DNA of 64,000 nucleotides, taken from positions 1 through 64,000 of the forward strand of contig CANRJY010000006.1 of assembly GCA_947631085.1 (NCBI GenBank), in the 5' to 3' direction. Each line of letters opens with the position of its first letter. Within the stretch, counting starts at the first letter, position 1. Under the pieces are notes generated by a model that was not told the DNA's origin, ran no database searches, and saw nothing but the letters and a program-made list of their open reading frames with translations. Positions 40,004-49,400 of the stretch are shown piece after piece. This stretch comes from an uncultured Clostridia bacterium (lineage in GTDB: Bacteria > Bacillota > Clostridia > UBA1381). Position numbers and translations under genes: made by a program.

Positions 40004-42086
40004 TATCTGACCTCTCGAGAAGTATTCCGAAGCCGCTGAACGGCTCGGGATTTTTTATTATGATTTCGCCGCCGCTTTGCGTGACTGCGTTTTTATCGGA
40101 GTATACGCCCGCGATACAGCCGCCCGCGGGGATTTTTATTTCGTCGGGCATTTCGCCCGCGAAGGTATGGACGACGAGAAGCATATATTTATCGTTATAT
40201 CTTTTCACGATCTGATAGCCCTCGGGGTGGCGGTCGCTTTTTGAGCGGCGGCTTATGATCTCGGTTCTGCCGCGCTTTATTACGGACGCGATTTTTTTAT
40301 AGAACGCAATTCCGTCCGTTATCATTTCGCGCTGTGCGTCCGTAAGCTCCGTAACGTCGCCCGATAAGCACATTCTGCCGAGAAAAGTAGCCGCGACGGA
40401 GTACGCGATACGCTTTAGACTGTCGTTTTTGCGTATGACGCACCAAATCTGCGATTGGCGGGGAAGTATTGCTCGGTGCAGATTTGCCGCTATGATCGGT
40501 ATTTCGACGCACTCGTGCGCGTCCGAGAACGACGCCATAGACGAGAGAGACATAAACAGCGGCTCGAGCCTGTTTCCGCCTGAGGCGCAGTTTTCAAGAA
40601 CAAGATTTGGTATTTCCTCGCGCACTTTTTTGAAAAACTCAATCGTGCCTTCCATATTTTGCCGAAGTCCCTCGCCGAGGGAATTGGGATCGTCACATCC
40701 GATACCTATTGTTTCATTGTAATCGACCTTCATATATTCAAAGCCGTGCTCTTTCAAAAAACCTATAACGCGCTCCGTGAGATATTCCTTTACCCACGGG
40801 TCGTTCATATCCCAGAAACGGCGGTTCACCGTGGTGAGCGTTATGCCGTCGCGCTTTAAAAGGTGGTCGGTGAAATGATACGCCTTCGACGCGCTTCCGA
40901 CATTTTCTATCTCAAACCAAATTCCCGCCTTCATACCACGCGAGTTTATGAGCTTCACCGTTTCGCCGATACCGTTCGGGAAAAGCGTTTTTGACGGCTC
41001 GTAGTCGCCCATGCTGATGTGCCACGGAACGCCGTCCGCCTTGAACCAGCCGCAGTCAATCACGAAATAATCAACGCCGAAGCCGTCAAGCGCGGCGAGT
41101 ATGCCGTGTATATTATCATGCGACGGACAGCCCCATGTTGTGCAGTATTCGTTGAAAATTATCGGCAAGGTTTCCTCACATTCGGGAACGGACAGCGCCT
41201 TTTCCTGAGCTTCGAGAAGGCGCGGGCAAATGTCGTCAACTCCGCCGATGCATACCGAAACAACTGCGGTATTTCCCGAAAAGCTTTCGCCCGAAGCGAT
41301 TTTCTTCATCCAGTGACCGAACTCGCGGTCTGCAAGTCCGCCGCTTATCGCCGCGCAGTCGTCTCCGCGCGTAACCTCCATCTGCCACGACGAAGCCGCG
41401 CCCATCTGAACGCCCCATGTGACGTTCGCGGCGCTGTCGGTGACCGCCATAAACGGAAAATAATTTTTCACAGGCATAGAGCCGACCTGACCGAAGCGAA
41501 TATTTTTCGAATTTCCGTAGCACCAGCAGTCCTCGAGCTGTAAATCCTCGAAGCTCTCGCTCACAAGACGCGCCTCCATGCTCCATTTGCTTCTCAGACG
41601 ATGAAGCGTAAGCGTGTTTTCGCCCGCTCCGTCCGAATACGGAGAGATACCGAAAAACGCGAACGAGGATAGCGCTTCAAGCGTGATTGTTTTAGCGGAA
41701 TTATTCACAAATTCCGTGCCGACGGTCAAATAGCTCCCTCCGCTGTGAGAGAGCGTATGAATTATCTCTAAGCCGTCGTCGGATTTGAGATACGTTTTAA
41801 TTTCGGTTATGCCGCCTTTGCGCCGGATTTCTTGCTTATCGTATTTCATGCGGCGTATCGTGCCGCTGTATTTCATTGATTCGCCGCCGAAGTAGTCGCC
41901 CGAATAATCGTCGCCGATAATTTTGCATTCCGCGAGTGACTGCACGTTTATCACGCGGTCGGTATTTACGATATCAAATTCCGTCGATGCGGGAGCGATG
42001 CAAAGACCTACGCAGTTACGGTCGGTTTCGAGTATATACTCAAGACGCATATCGCCCAAAATATGCTCCGAAATAAGCTTTTTCAT
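39996..42086 (-). CDS. GH36 alpha-galactosidase
   Basis: About 696 residues from ATG 42086, with GAAAGGAA upstream. It cleaves terminal alpha-galactose from oligosaccharides. An N-terminal beta-sandwich (1-300) precedes the (beta/alpha)8 barrel. FVIDCGWF, the nucleophile region YMKVDYNE, ENCASGGNR and the acid/base region FSDAHE are the GH36 landmarks. There is no signal peptide, so the enzyme is cytosolic and works on imported sugar. It is the first gene of a coupled pair with the MFS transporter. Alpha-N-acetylgalactosaminidase is the main alternative within GH36. Confidence 0.88.
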   Translation of the reverse strand: MKKLISEHILGDMRLEYILETDRNCVGLCIAPASTEFDIVNTDRVINVQSLAECKIIGDDYSGDYFGGESMKYSGTIRRMKYDKQEIRRKGGITEIKTYLKSDDGLEIIHTLSHSGGSYLTVGTEFVNNSAKTITLEALSSFAFFGISPYSDGAGENTLTLHRLRSKWSMEARLVSESFEDLQLEDCWCYGNSKNIRFGQVGSMPVKNYFPFMAVTDSAANVTWGVQMGAASSWQMEVTRGDDCAAISGGLADREFGHWMKKIASGESFSGNTAVVSVCIGGVDDICPRLLEAQEKALSVPECEETLPIIFNEYCTTWGCPSHDNIHGILAALDGFGVDYFVIDCGWFKADGVPWHISMGDYEPSKTLFPNGIGETVKLINSRGMKAGIWFEIENVGSASKAYHFTDHLLKRDGITLTTVNRRFWDMNDPWVKEYLTERVIGFLKEHGFEYMKVDYNETIGIGCDDPNSLGEGLRQNMEGTIEFFKKVREEIPNLVLENCASGGNRLEPLFMSLSSMASFSDAHECVEIPIIAANLHRAILPRQSQIWCVIRKNDSLKRIAYSVAATFLGRMCLSGDVTELTDAQREMITDGIAFYKKIASVIKRGRTEIISRRSKSDRHPEGYQIVKRYNDKYMLLVVHTFAGEMPDEIKIPAGGCIAGVYSDKNAVTQSGGEIIIKNPEPFSGFGILLERSDND

Positions 42087-42180
42087 AAAATCATTCCTTT
42101 CAGCGCAAATATTATATATCATAAAGGCGTTTTTTGCAACGAATTATTATAATTTTACATTAAATTAAGAAAAATTACCC

Positions 42181-42209
42181 TTGACAAACATTTTATATCA
42201 TGGTATTAT
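42181..42209 (+). promoter_or_regulatory. Promoter of glnA
   Basis: TTGACA (42181-42186), 17 bases, TATTAT (42204-42209). Transcription should begin at about 42216, just before the leader hairpin. Confidence 0.85.
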
Positions 42210-42220
42210 ATTAAACAGGA

Positions 42221-42257
42221 ACAAAGGTGTTCGTCCGTAGGCGACGAATGCCTTTTT
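42221..42257 (+). promoter_or_regulatory. Terminator-like attenuator in the glnA leader
   Basis: AAAGGTGTTCGTC (42223-42235) pairs with GACGAATGCCTTT (42243-42255) through G-U pairs, around a seven-base loop, and five T follow. It lies between the promoter and the glnA start, so it would stop most transcripts unless opposed. The gltB leader has a hairpin with the same ACAAAGGYGTTY opening. Confidence 0.65.
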
Positions 42258-42283
42258 AAATATGTATATATGGAGGAATGGTC

Positions 42284-43621
42284 ATGCTAACCAAACAGGA
42301 CATACTGAAAATGGTAGATGAGGAGGACGTTCGCTTTATCCGTCTGCAGTTCACCGATATGGTGGGACACTTGCGGAATATGGCGATCACTACATCGAGG
42401 CTTGAGGCGGCGATGAACAATGAGTGTATGTTCGACGGCACCGCGGTTATGGGCTTCGCGGGGGCTGAGAGCAGTGATCTGTATCTGCACCCCGACCTTA
42501 ACACGTTCACGATTTTTCCGTGGCGTCCGCACGACGGCAAGGTGGCGCGTCTTATCTGCGACGTGTACACGCCTGACGGAAAGCCGCTCGAATACGATCC
42601 GAGAATGGTTTTGAAGAAGGTGATGAGCGAAGCCGCCGAAATGGGCTATACCATGAAGGTGGGACCCGAATGCGAGTTTTTCCTGTTTAATACCGACGAC
42701 AGCGGCAATCCCACGCTCGAGCCGAACGACGACGCGGGATATTTTGACCTTGCTCCGATAGATAACGGCGAAAACTGCCGCAGAGAGATTTGTCTGACGC
42801 TCGAGGATATGGGATATCAGATAGAAGCGTCGCACCACGAAGCCGCGAGAGGACAGCACGAGGTCGTGTTTAGATACGAGGACGCGCTTACGACGGCGGA
42901 CAGGATTGTCACGTTCCGTACGGTCGTAAAAACAATCGCGAAGCGCAGCGGACTGCACGCGACGTTTATGCCAAAGCCCATTCAGGGCGAGCAGGGAAGC
43001 GGTATGCATATTGCTATGTCGCTTTGGAAGGACGGAAAGAACGTATTCTTTAACGGATCGGGAAGCGCGGATAACAAGAAGCTGTCCGATATCGCGTATA
43101 AGTTTATGGCGGGAGTATTGAAATATACCCCCGATATGGCGTGCCTTACAAATCCTATCGTAAACTCGTATAAGCGCTTTACACCCGGTTATGACGCGCC
43201 GTGCTATATTTCGTGGTCGGAGAACAACAGAAGTCTGCTCGTGCGCGTGCCGTCGGCTAAGAAGGAGGAACAGGCTCGTTTCGAGCTTCGCTCGCCGGAC
43301 GCTACCGCAAATCCGTATCTCGCGCTCGCGGCTTGTCTTAAAGCGGGACTTATCGGAATTAAAGAAGGTCTCGAGCTGCCGCCGAGCATTGAGATGAATA
43401 TATATAATCTGACCGACCGCGAAAGGGACGCGCTCGGCATAAAGAAGCTGCCGATAAGCCTGAACGAGGCGATAAGGATCGCGTCAAAATCGGAATTTTT
43501 CACGGAGCTTTTGGGAAAGAGCTTCGCGAAAAGCTATCTGAACGCGAAAGCGGAGGAATATGACGAATACCGTAAAACGATTAATCAGTGGGAGATAGAG
43601 AAATATTTGATACAATATTAA
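42284..43621 (+). CDS. glnA: Glutamine synthetase, type I
   Basis: About 445 residues from ATG 42284; GGAGG lies seven bases upstream, whereas the earlier ATG 42278 is too close to it. It makes glutamine from glutamate, ammonium and ATP. The beta-grasp N-domain (1-105) and catalytic domain follow the family pattern: KVGPECEFFLF, SHHEAARGQHE, KPIQGEQGSGMHI, NSYKRFTPGYDAP and RFELRSPDATANPYLA. The length matches the GSI-alpha enzymes of Firmicutes, which lack the adenylylation loop. An ANTAR regulator gene follows after 32 bases. Confidence 0.96.
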   Translation: MLTKQDILKMVDEEDVRFIRLQFTDMVGHLRNMAITTSRLEAAMNNECMFDGTAVMGFAGAESSDLYLHPDLNTFTIFPWRPHDGKVARLICDVYTPDGKPLEYDPRMVLKKVMSEAAEMGYTMKVGPECEFFLFNTDDSGNPTLEPNDDAGYFDLAPIDNGENCRREICLTLEDMGYQIEASHHEAARGQHEVVFRYEDALTTADRIVTFRTVVKTIAKRSGLHATFMPKPIQGEQGSGMHIAMSLWKDGKNVFFNGSGSADNKKLSDIAYKFMAGVLKYTPDMACLTNPIVNSYKRFTPGYDAPCYISWSENNRSLLVRVPSAKKEEQARFELRSPDATANPYLALAACLKAGLIGIKEGLELPPSIEMNIYNLTDRERDALGIKKLPISLNEAIRIASKSEFFTELLGKSFAKSYLNAKAEEYDEYRKTINQWEIEKYLIQY

Positions 43622-43653
43622 TTTCGCACACTGATTAAGGGAGGTTTACGGGC

Positions 43654-44175
43654 TTGAGAGTTGTTTTAGCTTTTTCCAAAGACGAAACAGCGCGTAAAAT
43701 AAAGCGTATGCTCGACGGGAGCGGTCACAGCGTCGTTATGATATGCCGCTCGCGCGCCGAGCTTATGCGGGGCGTTTCGGGGCTGGGCGAATTGCTTGTG
43801 ATTATGGGCTACAAGCTGCCCGACGCGGTCGTGGACGACGTATACCGCGATTTAGCTCCGAACCAGCGTCTGCTTGCGCTCGTAAAGGCGCAGAGACTGG
43901 AGCTTATCGCGAACCGCGATATTTTCACAGCGGTTCTGCCTATAAGCCGTCAGGAGCTTATATCGGCGATCGAGGTGCTTACGGGCGATATGCCGCGCAG
44001 AAAACAACGCGCCGCGCGCACGCCGGAGGAGGAAAAAATTATAGAGAAGGCAAAGCTGTATCTGATAGAAAAGCACAACATGACCGAGCAATCGGCGCAC
44101 CGATTTATACAGAAAAGAAGTATGGACACCGGCGCGAGATTTGTGGATACGGCTAAACAAATATTAGATATATGA
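43654..44175 (+). CDS. ANTAR-domain antiterminator/response-regulator-like protein
   Basis: 173 residues from TTG 43654, with GGGAGG nine bases upstream. Residues 1-115 resemble a receiver domain but lack a clear phospho-acceptor in the normal setting (the central strand reads LLVIMGYKLPD). Residues 120-173 are an ANTAR domain: EKAKLYLIEKHNMTEQSAHR followed by FIQKRSMDTG. ANTAR proteins bind paired RNA hairpins and prevent terminators from forming. Lying between glnA and dapF, close to the two attenuator-like leaders of glnA and gltB, it probably controls nitrogen genes according to glutamine or ammonium. That link is inferred. The degenerate receiver suggests a ligand or partner signal rather than phosphorylation. 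Confidence 0.8.
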   Translation: MRVVLAFSKDETARKIKRMLDGSGHSVVMICRSRAELMRGVSGLGELLVIMGYKLPDAVVDDVYRDLAPNQRLLALVKAQRLELIANRDIFTAVLPISRQELISAIEVLTGDMPRRKQRAARTPEEEKIIEKAKLYLIEKHNMTEQSAHRFIQKRSMDTGARFVDTAKQILDI

Positions 44176-44185
44176 AGGAGATAAT

Positions 44186-45031
44186 ATGAACAAATTCAAA
44201 TTTACTAAAATGCAGGGAGCGGGGAACGATTATATTTATGTAAACTGCTTCGAGGAAACCGTGAACGATATAAACGCGACCGCGAAGGCTGTGAGCGACA
44301 GGCATTTCGGGATAGGCTCGGACGGACTTGTTTTGATTTGTCCGTCGGATAAGGCGGATTTCCGTATGGATATGTACAACAGCGACGGAACGCAGGCGGA
44401 GATGTGCGGAAACGCTACGCGCTGTGTCGGTAAGTACGTCCATGACAAGGGGCTTACGGACAAAACCGAGATCACGCTTGAAACGCTCGCGGGAATTAAG
44501 ATTTTAAAGCTCAATCTTGACGAGAACGGAGTGGTTGACACGGTTTGCGTCAATATGGGAAGTCCCGAGCTTGTGCCGAAAAACATTCCTATCAATTCCG
44601 ATTTGGACAGATTTATCCAACAGCCTGTCGAGGTTGACGGAAAGGAATATCTCGTGACGGGCGTTTCGATGGGTAATCCTCACGCTGTTACATATATCGA
44701 CGATGTTGACGGCTTGGAGATAGAAAAGCTCGGCCCGAAATTCGAGAACCACAAGCTGTTCCCGAAGCGCATAAACACCGAATTTGCTCAGATCGTTGAC
44801 AGAAATACGATTAAAATGCGCGTATGGGAGCGCGGAGCGGGGGAGACGCTGGCTTGCGGCACGGGCGCGTGCGCGACGATGGTCGCGGCGAATTTGTCCG
44901 ATTTGGTCGGCGACGAAGCGGATCTCGTTCTGCTCGGAGGAACGCTCCACATAAAATGGGATAAAGCGGAAAACAACATCTACATGACAGGTCCCGCGCG
45001 CTTCGTTTTCGACGGGGAAATCGAACTATAA
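44186..45031 (+). CDS. dapF: Diaminopimelate epimerase
   Basis: 281 residues. It converts LL- to meso-diaminopimelate for peptidoglycan and lysine. The two catalytic cysteines lie in EMCGNATRC (about residue 74) and LACGTGAC (about 226), and the N-terminus KMQGAGNDYIYV is the family signature. AAGGAG lies five bases before ATG 44186. The gene is 10 bases after the ANTAR gene and 41 before dapL, so the last two steps to meso-DAP are encoded side by side. Full length. Confidence 0.96.
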   Translation: MNKFKFTKMQGAGNDYIYVNCFEETVNDINATAKAVSDRHFGIGSDGLVLICPSDKADFRMDMYNSDGTQAEMCGNATRCVGKYVHDKGLTDKTEITLETLAGIKILKLNLDENGVVDTVCVNMGSPELVPKNIPINSDLDRFIQQPVEVDGKEYLVTGVSMGNPHAVTYIDDVDGLEIEKLGPKFENHKLFPKRINTEFAQIVDRNTIKMRVWERGAGETLACGTGACATMVAANLSDLVGDEADLVLLGGTLHIKWDKAENNIYMTGPARFVFDGEIEL

Positions 45032-45072
45032 TGTAAAAAATTTCAAATTAACATATGAAAGGAAAAATAAAA

Positions 45073-46284
45073 ATGGCAAAAATCAACGACAATTTCTTAA
45101 AGCTTCCCGGAAGCTACCTTTTCTCGACGATCGCGAAAAAGGTAGCCGAATATACGGAGGCGAACCCCGATAAAGAGGTTATCAAAATGGGTATAGGCGA
45201 CGTTACGCGTCCGCTTGTTCCCGCTGTTATCGAGGCTATGCACAAGGCTACCGACGAAATGGGAACAAGCGAGGGCTTCCGAGGCTACGGCCCCGAGCAG
45301 GGCTATGATTTCTTAAGAAACGCAATAGTCGAGCACGACTACAAGGCGCGCGGCATAGATATCGCTCCCGACGAGGTATTCGTTTCGGACGGAGCTAAGT
45401 CCGACTGCGGCAATATCGGCGACATTTTCTCGAAGGACAACAAGGTTGCGGTGTGCGATCCCGTTTATCCTGTTTATGTTGACACGAACGCTATGGCGGG
45501 ACGCGCGGGAGAGTATATAGCCGACCACTGGAATAATCTCGTGTATATGCCGTGTCTCGCGGAAAACGGCTTCATGCCGCAGATACCCGACGAAAAGGCG
45601 GATATGATCTATCTTTGCTTCCCGAACAATCCTACGGGCGTTGCCGCGACGAGAGAGCAGTTAAAGCCGTGGATCGAGTACGCGAAGAAGAACAACGCCG
45701 TGATCCTTTACGACAGCGCGTATGAGGCGTTTATATCGGATCCCGACGTGCCGCACAGCATATACGAGATAGAGGGCGCGAAGGAGGTAGCTATCGAGTT
45801 CAGAAGCTTTTCAAAAACGGCGGGCTTTACGGGTACGAGATGCGCGTATACTGTAGTTCCGCACGAGCTGAAGCTTGACGGCACGGAGCTTAACGGCTTA
45901 TGGAACAGACGGCAGTGTACGAAGTTTAACGGCGTTCCGTACGTTATCCAGCGCGCCGCCGAGGCGGTTTACACCGACGAGGGACATAAAGAGATAAGAG
46001 AAAATATCGACTATTACCTCAAAAACGCGTCTATTATCCGCGAAGCGCTGACCGAGGCGGGCTTGGAGGTTTACGGCGGCGTGAACGCTCCGTATATCTG
46101 GGCAAAAACTCCCAAAGGCATGAAGTCATGGGATTTCTTCGATAAACTGCTGAAGGAGGCGGGCGTGGTAACAACTCCCGGCGCGGGCTTCGGGCCGAGC
46201 GGCGAGGGCTACATAAGGCTTACCGCGTTCAACACACTGGAAAATACCATAAAAGCTATGGAAAAAATCAAGGCAATTTTGTAA
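45073..46284 (+). CDS. dapL: LL-diaminopimelate aminotransferase
   Basis: About 403 residues from ATG 45073 (the ATG at 45055 forms part of the ribosome-site region). This PLP enzyme converts tetrahydrodipicolinate and glutamate directly to LL-DAP, bypassing the succinyl or acetyl branches. [14 protein letters not shown], the [15 protein letters not shown] stretch, [10 protein letters not shown] and the PLP lysine in [14 protein letters not shown] identify it. Its glutamate donor is supplied by the gltBD products encoded next. Neighbouring dapF completes the route. Confidence 0.96.
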   Translation: MAKINDNFLKLPGSYLFSTIAKKVAEYTEANPDKEVIKMGIGDVTRPLVPAVIEAMHKATDEMGTSEGFRGYGPEQGYDFLRNAIVEHDYKARGIDIAPDEVFVSDGAKSDCGNIGDIFSKDNKVAVCDPVYPVYVDTNAMAGRAGEYIADHWNNLVYMPCLAENGFMPQIPDEKADMIYLCFPNNPTGVAATREQLKPWIEYAKKNNAVILYDSAYEAFISDPDVPHSIYEIEGAKEVAIEFRSFSKTAGFTGTRCAYTVVPHELKLDGTELNGLWNRRQCTKFNGVPYVIQRAAEAVYTDEGHKEIRENIDYYLKNASIIREALTEAGLEVYGGVNAPYIWAKTPKGMKSWDFFDKLLKEAGVVTTPGAGFGPSGEGYIRLTAFNTLENTIKAMEKIKAIL

Positions 46285-46294
46285 AATATCTCAG

Positions 46295-46323
46295 TAGACA
46301 TAAGAATGTTAGTGTGATATAAT
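46295..46323 (+). promoter_or_regulatory. Promoter of gltB
   Basis: TAGACA (46295-46300), 17 bases, TATAAT (46318-46323). The predicted start is about 46330, directly before the leader hairpin. Confidence 0.75.
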
Positions 46324-46336
46324 ATTTATTAATGAA

Positions 46337-46385
46337 ACAAAGGCGTTTCAAACAGTATAGCTGTATACTGTTTGGAGCGCTTTTT
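46337..46385 (+). promoter_or_regulatory. Terminator-like attenuator in the gltB leader
   Basis: GCGTTTCAAACAGTATA (46343-46359) pairs with 46364-46380 (one mismatch, one G-U pair) around a GCTG loop, and five T follow. With the preceding AAAG it forms an intrinsic-terminator shape about 25 bases before the gltB start. It shares the opening ACAAAGGYGTTY with the glnA leader. Confidence 0.65.
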
Positions 46386-46408
46386 GCGTATTTGGAGGAG
46401 TGAACAAT

Positions 46409-49400
46409 ATGGAATATAACGGATTGCCCGTAAAGCAGGGACTTTACGATCCTAAGTTTGAGCATGACGCTTGCGGTATCGGTTTTATCACCAATATCAA
46501 GGGCAAAACCTCGCATAAGATAATCGACCAGGCGATACAAATTCTTAAAAATCTCGCTCACCGAGGCGGCGTAGGCTCCGATCCCGAAACGGGCGACGGC
46601 GCGGGTATACTTATTCAGATGCCGCACGAGTTTATGAAAAAGGTCTGCCGAAACGAGGGGATAAAGCTCCCGAAAAAGGGCGATTACGGCGTGGGTATGC
46701 TGTTTTTGTCGCCCGATGAGGACACGAGAGAGGAAGGTCTTGAAAAGCTCAAGGCGATAATCGAGAGCGAGGGACAGAAGGTGCTCGGTATCCGCACCGT
46801 GCCTGTTTACGACGTATGTATCGGCAAGGGCGCGCTCGAAGCCATGCCGTATATAGCGCAGATCTTTATCGGCAAGGGCTCGGAAATGAGCGCGGACGAC
46901 TTTGAAAGACGGCTCTACATAATCGGCAAAATCGCGGAAAAGGAAATACGCAAAAAGGGCGTGGATAACTATTTCTATTTCGCGTCTCTTTCGGCGCGCA
47001 CGCTTGTGTATAAAGGAATGCTCACGCCCGACCAGGTGAATGAGTTTTACCTTGATTTGAAGGACGTTGATATGAAAACGGCGATCGCGCTCGTTCACTC
47101 GCGTTTCTCGACGAACACGTTCCCGAGCTGGGAAAGAGCGCATCCGAACCGCTATCTTATCCACAACGGCGAGATAAACACGATCCGAGGCAACGTCAAC
47201 TGGGTAAAGGCGCGCGAGAGAATGTTCGCGACTCCCGAATTTGAGAACGACATGGATAAAATTTTGCCTGTAATAAACGAGGACGGCTCGGACTCGGCTA
47301 TGCTCGACAACTATCTGCAATTCCTGCATCTGTCGGGATTTTCGCTCCCCAGAGCCATAATGATGACAATTCCCGAACCGTGGGAGAACAATAAGGAAAT
47401 GGATCCGGCGCTTAAAAAGTTTTACGAATACCACTCCTGCATAACAGAGCCGTGGGACGGTCCCGCGGCGGTGGCGTTCACGGACGGACGCTACGTTGGC
47501 GCGACGCTTGACAGGAACGGTCTGCGTCCCGCGAGGTATTACGTGACGTCGGACGATATGATCATTCTCGCGTCGGAGGTAGGAGTGACCGATGTTCCGA
47601 CGGAGAGCATTATAAAGAAGGAACGTCTGCACCCGGGAAAAATCCTGCTTATCGACACGCAGGAGGGCAAAATCATTTCCGACGAGGAAATAAAGGCGTA
47701 CGAGGCGCAGCATAAGCCGTATACCGAATGGGTAAACAAAACGCTCGTCGAGCTTGACGATTTGCCGCTTGATACGGGCAAAGAGGGCGATATGTGGCAT
47801 GACCTCGTAAGCCATATGAAGGAGAGCGCGGTCGGAAATATCAACGCGGACTTGCTTCTCAGAAGCACTATGGTACTGGAGAATATGTTCGTAAACCGCG
47901 AGAACGATCCCGAGGATAAAACTCCGCTGCTGACGCGCCAAAAGGCGTTCGGCTATACATGGGAGGATATAAACTCGACAATAAAGGAGCTTGTCGAAAA
48001 GGGCGACGATCCGATAGGCGCTATGGGTACGGACATACCGCTCGCGGTGCTGTCGGAAAAGCCGCAGATGCTTTACAACTACTTCAAGCAGCTTTTCGCG
48101 CAGGTAACAAACCCGCCTATAGACGCGATAAGAGAGCAGATCGTAACATCGACATACACGCTTTTCGGCTGCGAGCAGAACCTTCTCACTTCGTCGGAGC
48201 TTAACTGCCGCAAGGTAAGAGCGTTAAGCCCCATACTCACAAACGAGGAACTGATGAAGCTCCGCAACATAAACCTGGAGGGCTTCAAGGCGATAACGAT
48301 TCCCGCGCTTTTTAACACGCAGCAGGAAAACGACATGGAAATGGCGATGGACACGATTTTCGAAGCCGCCGATATCGCGATTGAAAACGGATATAATATC
48401 ATAATCCTTTCCGATAAGGGCGTTGACGAAACGAAAGCGCCTATCCCCGCACTGCTCGTATCGTCGGGACTGCATCATCATCTTATCCGCAAGGGTACGC
48501 GCATGAAGGTTTCTATCGTGCTCGAAACGGCGGAGCCGCGCGAGGTTCATCACTTCGCGTGTCTTATCGGTCACGGAGCGAACGGAGTAAATCCGTATAT
48601 GGCGTATGAGTCGATAGAATATCTCATAAACGACGGTTTGCTTGATTTCACGCTTGACGAGGCGGTCAAACGCTTTAACAGCGCGTGTACGCACGGAATA
48701 GTAAAGGTAATGTCGAAGATGGGTATTTCGACAATCCAATCATATCAGGGCGCGCAGATCTTTGAGGCGCTCGGCATTAAGGAAAGCGTAGTTGACAAGT
48801 ATTTCACAGGCACGACAACGCGTATCGGCGGCATTGGCTTGGAGCATATCGAAAAAGAGGTGCTGCTTCGCCACAAGGAGGCGTTCGACAAGGTGACGGG
48901 ACGCAAGGCGCTGAAAACGGGCGGCAACTGGAAATGGCGCGCGAAGGGCGAGTACCATATGTTCAATCCCGAAAGCATATACAAGCTGCAAATGGCTTGC
49001 CGCACGGGAAATTACAAGCTGTACAAGGAATACGCGGCTGAGATGAACGCCCACCAGCAGCATCAATGCACTATCCGCAGTATGCTCGATATCAAGACCA
49101 TCGACAAGCCGATCGCTATCGACAAGGTGGAGAGCGTTGAAAGCATAGTAAAGCGCTTTAAAACGGGCGCTATGTCGTACGGCTCGATAAGTCAGGAGGC
49201 GCACGAGTGTCTCGCTATCGCGATGAACCGTTTGGGCGGTAAGTCAAACAGCGGCGAGGGCGGAGAGCGTCCCGAACGCTATATCCCCGACGAAAACGGC
49301 GACAGCCGCTCGAGCGCGATAAAGCAGGTCGCGTCGGGACGTTTCGGCGTGCATATCCACTATTTGCAGAACGCTAAGGAAATTCAGATAAAAATGGCGC

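Noticed and set aside
46268-47941. 557-codon minus-strand open frame opposite gltB
   Set aside because: It lies wholly antisense to the GltB glutaminase domain, has an Arg/His/Val-rich shadow composition, and has no ribosome site.
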